64,000 nucleotides of DNA from Protea cynaroides (Eukaryota; Streptophyta; Magnoliopsida; Proteales; Proteaceae): contig CM053266.1 in the NCBI GenBank assembly GCA_028583415.1, positions 33,413,758 through 33,477,757 on the forward strand, written 5' to 3'. How positions within the stretch are numbered: the first letter of the stretch is position 1; each line of letters begins with the position of its first letter. Below, piece after piece: positions 22,838 through 35,945 of this stretch. The notes below the pieces were generated by a model that saw nothing but the letters and a program-made list of their open reading frames with translations, did no database searches and was not told the origin of the DNA. The position numbers were made by a program, and so were the translations under genes.

Positions 22838-23640
22838 GCGTTCGGCAAAAACTAATAGCAGGCGTCTTCAGAGGCCCAACTCTTGGGCCTATCTCTCTCA
22901 ATCTCTCTCCTGGTCTTGAAGCTTCTTCCTAGATAAGGATAATTTAATGGGTTGAAATCGTCCAATCGCTCAATTGCTCATCCAGTAATCAAGCGTACCT
23001 ATCGATGTATTGATAGGTGCGCCAGTTAACTCCAATAAAATCTCCAATAATTTGAGACGAATTATATTTTTAATTTAATCGTTTTGCAATCAGACATTTT
23101 TTTTTCCAACCCATTCTCTAACAGGGGTGCAGCATAAAAAAGGGTAAAACCAGGAATGAAGCATGAAAAAAGAATCATCATGATTCTTGAGTCTTGATGG
23201 AATAGAAATACAGAGGAGATAGAGGATTTATGCTTTTTGGAAGGTGAGATGATCTAACCATGAAATCCTATCTTTGAAAGGGCAGAACAGTGAAACTTTT
23301 CCCTTTAACAACCAATCCGGAAATATTATTATACCTGATACGACCCTAGGGAAAAGACATGCAAGGGTAAAACCTACCCAATTACCCAATCTTCGATGTC
23401 GTCCTCTAGTCTGTTCTTCTAAATAATTCCTTAATAGTAATAATAACAAACAGTAGTAATCTGGAAGCAGATAGAGATGATGAATGATTGAATTCCATCA
23501 CAGCAATCAGGTAATCAGGAAGCCAGTGTAGAACATCCACAGATTAAAACTTGAAACTTTTGAAATCCAAGCAAGCAAGCAAGGCATCTCTGCAACTCCT
23601 AGTTCTCGTCGAATTCTCGACAGCGAGCTGCCCAATTGTA
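22838..23640. promoter_or_regulatory. Shared head-to-head intergenic region
   Basis: The YkgJ-type gene (minus) and the MAEA gene (plus) diverge from here. About 22838-22920 is probably 5'UTR of the minus gene. A CpG-containing core lies near 23600-23640. No further genes are seen. Confidence 0.4.
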
Positions 23641-23643
23641 ATA

Positions 23644-23650
23644 TATAAAA
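23644..23650 (+). promoter_or_regulatory. TATA box of the MAEA homologue
   Basis: TATAAAA, about 150 bases before the ATG at 23801, with a predicted transcription start near 23675. Confidence 0.5.
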
Positions 23651-23800
23651 GGGAAATACCATTTTTGTGCCGCATCTGTTTTGCGTCTTCGATGACGGTT
23701 TGATAACTGATGTGAGAACATCTTCTGACGCGGATTCTGATTCTTATTCTGATCTGAGGCTTTGGGTTCGACCTTTTCCTTATTCTTCAATACCAGGCCA

Positions 23801-26800
23801 ATGGATTCACTGCCCAACGGCGATTCTGCTGCAGCAGCAGCCGCGGAGACGGCAGCGGCCACAACCCCTTCGATTCGGCCACAGTCGAGGGTGACCCATT
23901 TGGCGGAGTCTTTGAAGCTGGAGAATCAGTTACTGAGGGTGCCCTTTGAGCATTTGAAGAAATCCATGAGAGCCAACCACCGGATCATCGAGAAGGAGAT
24001 GTCTGCCGTTACCTCCAGCGTTTCCGAAGCTGCCGACCGTGACATGTCCAAAGAAGAAGCTGTTGACCACCTCACTTCTCTTGTTTCCAGATTACAAGGC
24101 CTCAAGAGGAAGGTAATACAAACACAAGACCTGTTTTTTTTCAGTTACCAGATTCTTGAACCCAATATTACTTTCTGATTCAGAAGGAATTAGAGGAAGC
24201 TCAAATATAGCTTCTTCTTTTTTTGGGTGTCCCCGTGATCTCGTTTGTTATTTGTTCGTTTTGGAAAATTAGTTGGAAGAGGGTAATCGGACAGAGAACT
24301 TGCAAGCGCAGAGGTGTCGAGCTCGGCTGAACCACTTAGAGGCGGCACAGACGGAGAACATTTCTGAGTGGAACAACACACGCGAAAAACGCTTTCTTGT
24401 GGACTACATGTTGCGTATGTCTTACTATGACACAGCAGTGAAGCTAGCAGAAAGCAGTCATATACAGGTAATATTTCTGGCCGATCCTATGGTTACTTAC
24501 TGCTCTTGTTACATTTCGCTGCTTCCATCACTGGATTCTCTGTTAAATCTAATATATTGCAGCATGAATTATCTTTCTTAGCATAGCAAGAAGAACTGGA
24601 ATAATTTCTTATGTATCGTAAGCGTAGGAGATTTAGAAGACTGTAGGCGCACGCCGCAGTGATTTCTCGTCAGTCGGCACACTTAGAACTGGACGAATGA
24701 AGTAGATTTGTGCTTCTAGATTGTTTTGTAGCAGAAGTATCCATATGATTGTAGCAAAAAAATTTCTAAAAATTTCACTGTTTGACAATTGAGAAATGGA
24801 ACTTCCTTGTAAGGAGTACATCAGAGATGAGGAGGTGAGTAGCAAGAGTAAGAAGGATACAATTAGCAATAAAGCATCTTGAGGGACATACGATATTTTT
24901 TCGTTCATGTGAAATAAATAACCACAGTTGTGCCAGTGTGTTTAAGGACAAGGATAAGACCCCAAAAGATGTGGTCAGTGATGTCCTTGAAATAGAAAGA
25001 ATATTATATTTTATGCTTTCAGACAAGACAGAGAGCAAAATAGAGTGGAATGGCAGAATTCATGTGCCTATCCGCTATTGTTGAGATAATGTTCTGTCAA
25101 TTCATTTTGCAATTCATATAGAAATTTGAATTTCATGGGTTTCTCCTTTGAATCTCTGTACCTAAGGAATTTTGATAGGATTCTCTCTTTTTCTTTCTAT
25201 AAATTTTCTGTGACATGTTTGTTCCAATAAATGCAAGTTTCCTAGCACTTCTATGTACTAACAATGAGAATGTTTCAGTTGTCGAACTTTAATGAGCATC
25301 TTAACCATGCAATATCTTTTTGTGGCAGGATCTTGTTGACCTTGATGTCTTTCAAGAAGCCAAAAAGGTTATTGATGCACTTCAGAATAAGGAGGTAGCT
25401 CCTGCCTTAGCTTGGTGTGCAGAGAACAAGTCCAGGTTGAAGAAGTCCAAGGTATATATACAGTTATTTCCCTACTCCCAGGCCTCTGCGTTGCATTTTC
25501 TACTGAGTTCAAAATTCCAGTTATGTACAGTTTTTCCTTGTTGTCTGGTTCCTTTTGGATTCCAGTAGTCAAAATAACAATGTTAATGAAATTAGTCTGT
25601 ATGGAGTATTCTCCTTTTCTTCCTTGGCGGATGGATGAGCCTACATTCCAAAACGAGCTTGGTGGTAAGACAACCCACCCCCCAAAAAAAAAAACTCTAC
25701 ACTCAGCAATGCAGACCAGACTGGATTAATGGGTTGTCTCTTCTTGTTGTTTTACTGTATCTGTTCTTCAACAAATAATAGGATTATATACAGTTGAACT
25801 GATGTCTTAATGGTGCAAACTTAAATGCTTTCAAATTTTATGCAAGAAAATGACTTTGTCATGTATATCTGTATATTCAATTGATTGGAGTCTAAATTTC
25901 AAAGTTTTCTTTTCAGCAATCTTTCAGAGCTAATAAATCCTTTTAAGCTTAACACTGCAACATGGCAAAATTCATTTGGGCTGGATTTATCAGATGAATA
26001 GATGAGGTGGACACTTGTAATTGAGTTCATACTAATTTGGCATATATGCAGTGTAGGAAGCCTCGACTTTCAGCAGTGAAGGATATAGCTATCGTACACC
26101 TTGTTTGTCAACTGATATATCCGGATATTTTCTTCAAACTGGGATTTATATTGGACTTGATAGAATCAATGCTCTATGTTTGTTTTGAAATTTAATTTTG
26201 TACTAAAGAAACATATTTTGAACCTTTTTTCTTCAAGTTCTTGTTTAATCCTGGACATTCTTGTGATAGAGCAAGTTCGAATTTCAATTGCGACTGCAAG
26301 AGTTCATAGAGCTGGTACGAGCTGATAACAACTTGCAAGCTATTGCATATGCTCAGAAATACCTTGCTTCATGGGGAACCACCCATATGAAAGAACTGCA
26401 GCGTGTAATGGCAACTTTGGCATTTAAAAGTAATACTGAATGCACAACATACAAGGTAAACCTCATTTATCTGCTGTCTGTTTTAGTGTTTGGGTGTGTG
26501 TGTGGTGTATCTGTTGCTGTGTTAAACAATGTATTGCTGTGGATATGGTTGGGTTTTGATTGGTTATTTTGTTCCCCCTTACGCTTGGGGATTATAATAT
26601 GGAACAGAATAGAAAGGAAAAGAAGTGCTTGGCACCAATATTAACGTCTCTCTCTCTCTCTCTGTGGAGATCATTGTCAGTGTATTTGCATGTCTTGATG
26701 CCTTCTGGCAAAGGGATCTGCATATGGCAGCTTATGATGGTGGGCAAAAATGTTCCATGTGTTTACTACTTTTCTCTCTTTAACCCTGCCTTACAGAAGA

Positions 26801-29800
26801 ACCCACATTTCTCTCATGTTAATTAAAAATTTGTAATTCAGGGTGTATAGATGATGTGGTGTCCCTTTTGGCAAGTGGAATAACTATCTACTGAGGTACA
26901 TCTTGGAGCAGTCCTTTAGAGCATGTGAGAGGAACAGAACTTGGGAGTTCTCATGAGCCCATTCCACTCTGAACACTACTTCGTAACTTACTGCAAGGCT
27001 TGCTCATTGTACTGTCGCAACATCTTTATTCAGAGTATAGACTAACATCATTATGATTTTTTGGAACCTTGTTATTCCGTCTCAACTGTACTGCAGCTTA
27101 TTGGTCCCTCTGCATCCTCTCCAGGGCCAGGTTCTCCTGATTTAACATTTAAAACTCTGGTTTTCTGATAACTTTTTTTTTTTTTTTTTTTGGGTGGGGG
27201 GAGGATAGGGAAGATTTGATAGTTTTGAGTGGAAGTCCTTTCCATCTACGGGTACCTAATGGGAGAAATTATGTCCAAGGAGTCGAGTATTGTTATCGGT
27301 CAGCATATCGTGAGGGTGATTTTGTGAGAATCTAAGATACACTATAGATACACATAGAAACACTTAGGAAACACATGGATATGCTTGGGATACAAGGAAA
27401 TACTGTTTTAAAGCATTATACACCTTAGATAAAAAGTAATTAGGCCTGGCCATAGGATGTTAGGTGGTCAGACCCAATTTCCGCCACATGGCAGATTAGT
27501 TAAGGCCCAAATTTTGTGTACAAGTATGTCCCTTCCCTTGATACCCTGATTACCTGTCACTTTTGAACTCAATCAAAGTTGGCCATGTGGCAGTATAAAG
27601 CTTTGAAGATTCATGACATTTTGGAAAACAAATTGATGGCTTAAAAGTTAAAACACAAGGGAAAGTTGCCAATTCATGGGTCGTAGATGACTGAGTTTTG
27701 CTGTTAAAGTTGGCATGTAACCATTCTTGAAGAAATTCATGTTGCCTCCACTCTTCATTTTTTACATGGTGATTTTTGGAGGTTTTGAGATTATTATTGG
27801 CCGTCATGGGAGTTCGTACTTGTGGAGATTAGCATGTCAATTTAAATAGGCTGGGGCTTAGTTCAGACACCTGCACTCGCTTACAATTGCTGTTTGGATT
27901 CCTTTTTAAGAAGCCTAGATTGGCTAACAATTTTTTATTTAGAGTTCTCTATCTTTTTTTTTCTTTTTCTTCCCCTCCCCCCTCTCTTTTTTCCCTCTCT
28001 TTTGGGTTTCGCATAGGTTGGTTAACGATGTTTCTGTCTGGCATTTTAAGTCCCAGCTACAATGGACTCAGCGCATGAGGGTTTTGGGTACCTGACTGGT
28101 TTCTCTGTCTTTAAATGGGGTGTCTCACTTTTCTGGTTTTCCGTGATTCTTTAAATGGGGTGTCTCACTTTTCTGGTTTTCCGTGTGTAAATCTTTCATT
28201 CATCTTCAGTTAAATTCCATGTCATTCATTTAGAAAGAAAGAAGTTAAATCATAAACAGTTACCATTACTAGAGAAAGTGCTCACTAGATGGTGGGGTAC
28301 AGGGCTCGCTTGAATTAGAAAAGTGCGTGCCTGTTTGATGGACAGCCTGTATGGTCATAATTCCTGCATTAGAAAGGGGGGTCATGTTGGAGAGTGCTTT
28401 ATTTATGATCATTGAGGAAGCCTTTTCCTATCTTGACATGTAGCTTTAGTAGGAAGAAATGACCTTCAGAATCAGATCACAGTCCCTGCGTAGTTTGATA
28501 TAACACACATACATCACTTTTGCCTTCCATTTTCAAGGTTTTTAACTTGGATCCAGAAAGCCTTTGCTGCAATATTTGCCATGCAACTTACAAAGATGTG
28601 CCATAGTGGCTGATTATATCTGATGGAATGAGGGTAACAAGTTACACTTCATCTCTCCGCTGCAATTTAAATGATTGGAAACTTTATCAGCTTCTTGTGA
28701 TGTTTGAAGTGCTGGAAGACAATCAAATAAATGTATGTAGGGGAAGATAACAGAGATTAGAGACATAACCCAGCCTCTTTGGTGAAGTCATGCTTTGATG
28801 TGCTAGGAGGTACTGATCAACATAATCACCCGGAGTACATGGTGTCAGGATTCAGCAAAAATACATTTTTTATTCTGGACAACCGCCAATGATGGAATTC
28901 TAACCATTAATCACTTGACCTCAAGGAGCTTTTGCTTACCTATCCTAAATTCCTAATGTCTTTTTCTTTCAAGCCACTGACCCTGTCCCTCATATCATGA
29001 TTCATTGTCCTTCTTTAGGTCCGGGGGTCAGGTAAAAAGCATTTGTAATGCCCAAAGACTCCATTTCTTTACTTTAGAGTTACAAGGCAGAATATAAGCC
29101 GTGGTCAACATAAGTGGAGATTAACCTTGCAGCAATCTCGTAGAACATTTGGCGACAAAAGGAAGAATAGGACTTTTTGAAGGGCATGCAGAACCCGTCC
29201 TATATAGGTGTAACGTGTAAGTAGAGCTTAAGGTGATCTGTTGTGCATCAGTCAAACAGTTGATTGTGCATTTTTTACTTCTGAATCTTTCTATACAGTT
29301 GTTCCTTGGGGATTTGTAAATGTAGCATATCATCTTACTCTTACAAGGGCTGTAACCTGGTGCAACGTGCAAATCCTGTTTTCATTGGGTGGGCCCAAGG
29401 AAGGGTAGATTGGGTTACATCCTAACCTTAACAGCGTTATTTGCATGAAGTGGCCTCCCTCACTGGAGCTCGTTTGTTTGTGGTTCATTCTGCCATCCTG
29501 AGCTTTTTTTGTTGCAGGTGGCAACAGCCACCAGCCACCTTACCCATATCTCTCCCCCCCCCCCCCAAAAAAAAAAAAAAAAAAAAAAAAACACACGTAC
29601 ACCAAAAAAGAAAAAAACATTTTGGGTTTTTTATGCCACGGAGATGCTCATCTCTGTTATCTTTGTTGCCGAATTGTATCATGCTCAGTTATGATTTCAT
29701 GTGCTCTCCTGTGAATTCAAAGTTCTAGTTCTGCTCTGTGGATGGTGCCACCAAGGATTTTCTGCATCTCGTTTTTATTTGGATTATTATATTGGATGTG

Positions 29801-30642
29801 ATTTAGGTTATCTATTCTACACATTGAAATACTGAACTAGGATATTTGATTTCTTGTGCTTTGAAAGGTTTTATTTGAACCAAAACAATGGGACTATCTA
29901 GTGGAGCAGTTCAAACAGGAGTTCTGCAGGCTATATGGCATGACCCTTGAACCTTTGTTGAATATCTATTTGCAGGCAGGCTTGTCTGCCCTTAAAACTC
30001 CGTATCCATATTCAGTGATTTGTTACTATTAGTTGCTTCCTGTTGTGTGTATTTCATTATTTGCTGAAGATTTAAGAGCTCCATGCTGTTTTGTTAGTTT
30101 GCACAGTATCCAAGACCACAGTTTGATGGTAAAAAATGATCAGATTTGAAACATATAGTTCCATAACTCTACTGAAACTGTGTCATCAGCCTCTCTTTTA
30201 TGTGGTATGTGCTGTCAGCTGTGTATGCTAGACAGCTCCCTATCATGCCAAAACGGTGCTCGTTTTTCTTGACCTAGTCTAGATTCTGTTACGAAGAAGA
30301 CTGCACCAAAGAAGACCCACTGTCACAGGAAAGCTTCCGGAAACTAGCATTGCCATTACCATTCTCCAAGCAACAACATTCAAAACTTGTTTGCTACATC
30401 ACGAAGGAGCTAATGGATACAGAGAACCCACCACTAGTCTTGCCAAATGGCTATGTTTATAGCACTAAGGTTTGCCCCCTGCCCACTAGTCTTGCCAAAT
30501 TTTGTATTATTTGTTTATCTTAATTTTGTGTGAATGTCAGGCCCTTGAAGAAATGGCCAGGAAGAACAACGGTAAAGTCACGTGCCCTAGGACAGGCTTA
30601 ATCTGCAACTATTCTGAACTTGTCAAGGCTTTCATTTCGTAG
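23801..30642 (+). CDS. MAEA: MAEA homologue, GID/CTLH E3 ubiquitin-ligase subunit
   Basis: Seven exons: 23801-24112, 24273-24467, 25329-25451, 26270-26455, 29868-30001, 30283-30469 and 30541-30642 (stop TAG). All borders are GT-AG and keep frame; 412 residues. Residues 1-30 are Ala-rich. A LisH motif lies at about 145-177 (FLVDYMLRMSYYDTAVKL), the CTLH/CRA helices follow at about 183-315, and the C-terminus holds the degenerate RING-like domain of GID9/MAEA proteins (CYEEDC, NGYVYS, then KVTCPRTG). The CTLH complex ubiquitinates proteins for proteasomal turnover; this subunit pairs with RMND5/GID2. The length matches the family. The fourth intron is 3.4 kb and carries low-complexity tracts and a 41-bp tandem duplication. 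AATAAA at 30892 may be the polyadenylation signal. Confidence 0.9.
28109..28186. repeat. Tandem duplication, 41-bp period
   Basis: TTTAAATGGGGTGTCTCACT and the following ...TCTGGTTTTCCGTG occur twice, 41 bp apart and identical, in the fourth intron of the MAEA gene. Confidence 0.9.
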
Positions 30643-30891
30643 CCGTGGATGTTCAGAACTGAGCCAGGTTGACAATGGCTCTTCCAACATGATGACTGCT
30701 ACAGTTAGTTGCATCTTCATCGAATAGTACGAAGCAGCTGGCCTCTCAAGAAGCTAACATTCTCTTGTACACTTCATGACTGGAGGTTGTTGATTGTTCT
30801 CAATCCATGTATATTTTAAAGACAAATTTGCTTATTCTTTTACCCCTTTTTTTTTGGGATCAAAGCAAGCTCCTGCTGTGTTATATCTGTT

Positions 30892-30897
30892 AATAAA
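30892..30897 (+). terminator. Likely polyadenylation signal of MAEA
   Basis: AATAAA 250 bases after the stop codon, preceded by T-rich sequence. Confidence 0.4.
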
Positions 30898-30899
30898 TT

Positions 30900-32725
30900 A
30901 TAGTAGAAAATGAAGCATTGTTATCGCTAGTTATTGTAGCCCAAACCAACCTGAACTTTGGGAAATGGAAGTTCATAATCTGGAGGAGGGTGGTGTGAAC
31001 AGGAATTGCTGAAACTGGGCATTATCAGTCAATCGATGTTTCATCTTTACTGATTCTAAACATATTTTATGCATTCCAACTTCAGCTTTAGCTTACTGAC
31101 TAATGTGATATGGTGCACAACCGAAGTCTAAAAATTCAGGTACCTGCCCACAAACCTCATGTGGAAGATGTTATAGAATTCTAATGGTGAAAGGTGATTG
31201 CTTTTGGCCAGTCAATATTTCAATTTGGATCCAGGATTATGGTTGTCTTTGGATCTTACAAATCTAATGGCAGCTCCAAACTGAGCGCAGCTTTAACCAT
31301 TTGATAGCCAGAGTACCATTATCCTCCATGGTGAAAATGCTGACCTGTCAATCATGTAGTTGGGTTTGGAATCTTGAACCAGATTATGACAACCAGTCTG
31401 AATCTGATCTGCTTTTTGCTATTTTTTTATGATTGCCCAAAACCTTCATGACAATCTGCCTTATTAAGTCCATCAAGCAGCTAAAATATTTGCTATGTGG
31501 TAGATCTAATGGGCTCAAAGTTTATGGACAGATAGATCTCAAGATCCCCAGACATGTGAAATTTTAATCCTAAAGAGTTTGACTAGTGCCAAAATAGAGG
31601 TTCAGGAATCAAGATTATAGAGAAGTACATAATAGTTCAGTCCTATAAGCAAGCGTAGACATACAATAGGATTCATGCTAATGTAGACATTATTGAATTA
31701 AAATAAAAAATAAAAATAAAAAAAATTCTGACACAACTAATCCAAGGCATATAGTAGCTATGGAACAGTTAAAACTAGTATATCAACATTCCACATGACA
31801 GAATGAGATGGGCCACCAAACCTTGCAAATGAGTTTTTAATTTGCTTTATTAATGTAAAATTTTCCATACAATTGATATTTATATGCCAATTTTCCTATT
31901 TTTTTTATATTTTAAGTTAAATCTTATTTTACAGGGAATTTTTTCACACTATTTTACATGCAAACAGAGGCATAGTTTTGAAGGGGAGGGGTTCTCTGGT
32001 ACGCAGACCAGAGCAGTTGAGACGGGAGGACGGGAGGACTGGGGAGTCATTTCATGCAGAGGCGGAACAGCGGACCAGGCCTAGGCTGTCTCGATGGAAT
32101 TTTTCCTTACACCATTCAAATAATCGGTATCTTTGAATCGGTATCTGATCGATCAATTCATGTCACTTTTGACCTAACCAATCCTTTATCCGATCCATTC
32201 ATGTTTGGTTTTGGACATATGGCCCATATCTGATACTTGGATTTAAAACCTTGACCACAAGCAAACATCAGAGCATGCAACTGAATGACCAAGAGCGTGC
32301 CATGCCAGGATCAATACTGTTGCGCAATTCGATTGACAAACTATACAGACCAGTATTGACCAGTTGACGTATAGTCAAATTTTCCATTTTGCTCTGCTTC
32401 TAAGGAAAAATTGTTAACAGCATAACTATCACACGCATTGGAAATGATATTAACTTTGACCCAAGCAAATCAACCCGTTGACATAAGAAGATGCAATCAT
32501 ATTAACAAGACATGCATCCTCACATGAAATCCTACTGATAAACAATAATTGACCTCATGAAAGCATCCTATTAAAGCCTCTTCCACATCCAAATTTATCA
32601 TGTTCCATGGTTCTGTAAACCAAGAGCTATTCCCAGAATGTTAATTATTCAAGTCAAACGTCTCTTCATCACTACTACCAAATCATTTGGTATACAGAAC
32701 AAGTATTGAAAATAGCTCCTAAACC
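30900..32725. other. Convergent intergenic region, no supported genes
   Basis: Lies between the 3' ends of MAEA (+) and the RS2Z gene (-). It holds an A-rich (AAAAT)n stretch near 31700 and GATCGGTATC-type repeat remnants at 32120-32250; no coding exon is supported. Confidence 0.4.
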
Positions 32726-35700
32726 CTAATTTTGAGCGCTTGAAGGAGACTCGCTGCCCCGAGGAGAGCCATGGTTGCCATCATCATCACCATCTACAGG
32801 GCTCCTGTCATCCCTAGGACTAGGACTAGGGCTACGACTGTGTCCATTCGCTTGGGGACTATGGTACCTCCTGCCTTCAGGGCTCTCCCCCCTCCCAGGG
32901 CTTGCGGGGCTTCTGCTCTCGGCCCTAGGGCTCTCACTGTACTCTGACCCATCACGCTGAGTGGCTTCCTTGCCATCTCTCGGTGGAGGACTGTCTCTCT
33001 CTTGAGGACTGTTCTCAACTGGTGTAAGGCTGCGCTTCCTTCCTCTGGACGGTGGAGGGGAACTCTTCTTCGACTTAGGACTCCTGCTGTAACGAGGGCT
33101 CTTTGATATTTTCTCCTCCTCACGCTCAACACTCCGCTCTCTCCTTGCAGGTGACCGAGATCGGCTGGCAATCAACAATTAGAGTTAGCATACAGAGGAG
33201 AAGAAAGTAGACAGGACACAGCGGGAAAGGGGGACCACCATAATGATTATAAGAACAAACTAGGAGTTATTTGTCCACGGAACCAATCAGCAGCAGGTCC
33301 TCTCCTTCTCCCTCACTTTTTTTTTGAAGGGGGGGATGTAGTATTTAGCTCTCACAGTTTATATTCCCTCGCCATTCTTCCCTACAAGGGATGCCGCAAA
33401 GAGAATCCACACAATGCTCCACTTAACAAGACAGAAATTTTCCACAAACCACCCCCCAAAAAAAAAAAAAAAAAACCCCCCCCCCAAAAAAAAAACCCCC
33501 CCAAAACAGGAAAAAAAAACCCAGAAGAAGACAAGAATAGACAATGCTAAACAATAGGTGAATCACTGGGTTCCCACATTTAAACCCAATGCTTTCTGTC
33601 ACAACAAAAAATGTATTTTAAGTCCATTGCCACACCTTAATTCTCCATGACAACCACAGGATCACATAATGCATAATCCATTATATAATACCAAAAGTTA
33701 ACATACCTAAAACTGCGGCTCCGGCTGTAACTGCGACTCCGATTTTTTCTGCTGCGACGAGATGGGGATCTTGATGGTGAACGAGAATAACTACTCCCCC
33801 GTCTGACAAGAGAACGTTGTCCCAGGAGTTAAACAAATTTACATATCTATATATTGACAGCATCAAGCCAAAACAATAAACATAAAAAATAGCTCAATGA
33901 AGTTCGAAAGAGTAATGATACCTAAGTTCCTTTGGACTATTCTGGCAGTTTCTTTCTATATGACCTCTTTCTCCACATCGGTAACACTTGTTCTTCCAGT
34001 CTCCAGCTTTGCAATCTCGAGCCCAGTGACCATCAAGGCCACAGTTGAAGCAGCGGCCAGATCCAGGAGGGGGCCCTCTTCCCAGATATTCCCGTGAACC
34101 GCCTGGTCCACGTGGTCCCTACATTTAAAGCCAGGGAATCTTCAACACAATAGATTCAAAAAAAAAAAAAAAATGCTGGCCATCATGGGTTAAAGGAATA
34201 CGTAAGAATGAAAAATATATTTATCAATCACAGGAAACAGTTTCCAATTGTAAATCCCCAATAAAATCATCTCAACATCAACAAAATTAAAAATTTAAGT
34301 ATTCACAAGAAAATAAATGATAGCAAATGACCAGTCTACCCTACTGACACTTGATGGCTAAAAGTTCCACTAAGGAAGGGACCTGCATCATTTACTCTTT
34401 CAACTGATCAAAAAACTAAAAGAAAAGCCAACAAATAAGAAATTCTTTAAAAGCGCAACAAAAACCAACTACAGAAGATGAGGAATAATGAATCGAACAC
34501 ACAGCAATGAAACAGTACTCAACCCTATTAAAAAGAGAATGAAACCTCAAACAAAAGTTATCCATGAGGTTGGAAAAACATAGGAAAGACAAATGAAAAT
34601 TGAAATAATCATAAATCCAAGTGAATAAGAATAAAAGAAACAAAAATCCACCAGGAAAGATGATGGGGTCAGAAAACTTACTCCTTTAGCAAATTCCACT
34701 ATTATACGACTCCCACCAAACTCTCTTCCATTTAAACTGTATCTTGCATCATCAGCATCACGAGGATCACTAAATTCCTGTGAACAAATGCAAGGGACAA
34801 AGAGGGGGGGAGGGGAGGAAGCTCATATATGTTTAACATAACGTGGTAAAGCAAAGAAGTAAAAACAAACTACCACACTCAAGCAGGGAAAGAAGAGGAA
34901 AAAAAGAGTAGAACACAGAAAGTGAGGTGTACATACAACAAAGGCGAAGTCGTGCTTCAAATCCACATCTCGTACTCTGCGGAAATGGTTGCCAGAAACA
35001 GTAAGGCCATCATGACTTAAGTACCGAAGGGTCTGATACTTCGCCCCTCACAGATGAACTAAACACCACTTTGAGATTGTTGCCATTTCCATAAAAACAC
35101 GCAATAAGATTACAGAAAGAATCGCCAAAGTCTCCTATACACTCAGCAACAATAGCCACCAATTCCACCAAGGGCACCCTCTCACCATAGGCCTCCAGGT
35201 TAGGCAAAAGGCCAGAAACCTTCAACAAGATCATTCAAGTTAAAACACACGACACGTGGGGGTTTCAACGTTCTCACAAGATAACATAGCATAGTGAACG
35301 TAAATCTCCAAGCACAGAAGAGGCTTGGGAAAGACCTAAATGTCTCCTAAACACCTAACAGGTACCCACAGTACGAACTAAGTGTCTGCTAATCCAGGAG
35401 TTGACACCATGAATTATGAACACATCAGTAAGTTCACAATAAACAATAGACGGAAGTCTGAGACCCAAAATCACATGCTGCGGTAATCCGGTATGGAAGG
35501 GAACAGAAGATGCATAGCAGAGAATTTATCATTTCAACCCACTGTCGAAGAATTCAATAGACGGAAGTCTGAGATCCAAAAGGGGTTCTAAGAAGCCTAA
35601 ACTTGGATCAAAATCATGTAAAGCTCAAAGCTATTGTCAATATTATGGATCAAAATCGCTAGTAATGATAGGATGTCTTTGACGGTTAGCAGGATCAACA

Positions 35701-35937
35701 AAGCAAAAAGAGACTTAACTGAGAATTTCTGAATTTCATGAGAATATTACATATAGAATAATCCATCCAAAATTCAAGATAAACAAATAAACATCCATGT
35801 TAATTTTTAACACAACCAATCCTTTAGTACCTTCCATATCTGTTGAACAGGTCTTCTAGGTCGCGAGAGCGTGTTCTTGATGACAAGCGTCCAACATAGA
35901 GACGTGTACTGCCATAGCGATCGTCATACCGAGGCAT
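32726..35937 (-). CDS. RS2Z33: RS2Z-type SR splicing factor (RS2Z32/RS2Z33-like)
   Basis: Six coding exons on the minus strand: 35831-35937, 34937-34976, 34682-34777, 33922-34118, 33707-33802 and 32726-33164 (stop TAG); 975 bp, 324 residues. An RRM spans about residues 11-80 (RLYVGRLSSRTR, then RDVDLKHDFAFVEFSD). Two CCHC zinc knuckles follow: CFNCGLDGHWARDC (104-117) and CYRCGERGHIERNC (126-139). After that comes an RS domain and an SP-rich acidic tail ending SPSSAQN. This order of one RRM, two knuckles and an RS/SP tail defines the plant-specific RS2Z subfamily, which acts in nuclear pre-mRNA splicing. The ATG exon follows an acceptor at 35946, so a 5'UTR intron leads to a first exon near 37066-37140. 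The 854-bp intron after exon 1 holds a possible cassette exon. Confidence 0.92.
34977..35830 (-). promoter_or_regulatory. Long RRM-splitting intron with possible regulated cassette exon
   Basis: RS2Z genes are known to have a long intron at this RRM position with conserved alternative splicing. Here the intron holds an open stretch read on the minus strand (35010-35234) and two identical 20-bp motifs (minus-strand TCTCAGACTTCCGTCTATTG, at 35444-35463 and 35555-35574). Which cassette borders are used cannot be told by eye. Confidence 0.35.
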
Positions 35938-35945
35938 CTTCCACA

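Noticed and set aside
29441..29728. 95-residue frame with poly-Pro/Lys in MAEA intron 4
   Set aside because: Created by adjacent C and A homopolymers within a well-defined intron.
32775..33171. Open frames overlapping the RS2Z last exon in other frames
   Set aside because: Shadows of the SP/RS-rich coding exon, whose frame is fixed by splice phase and domain order.
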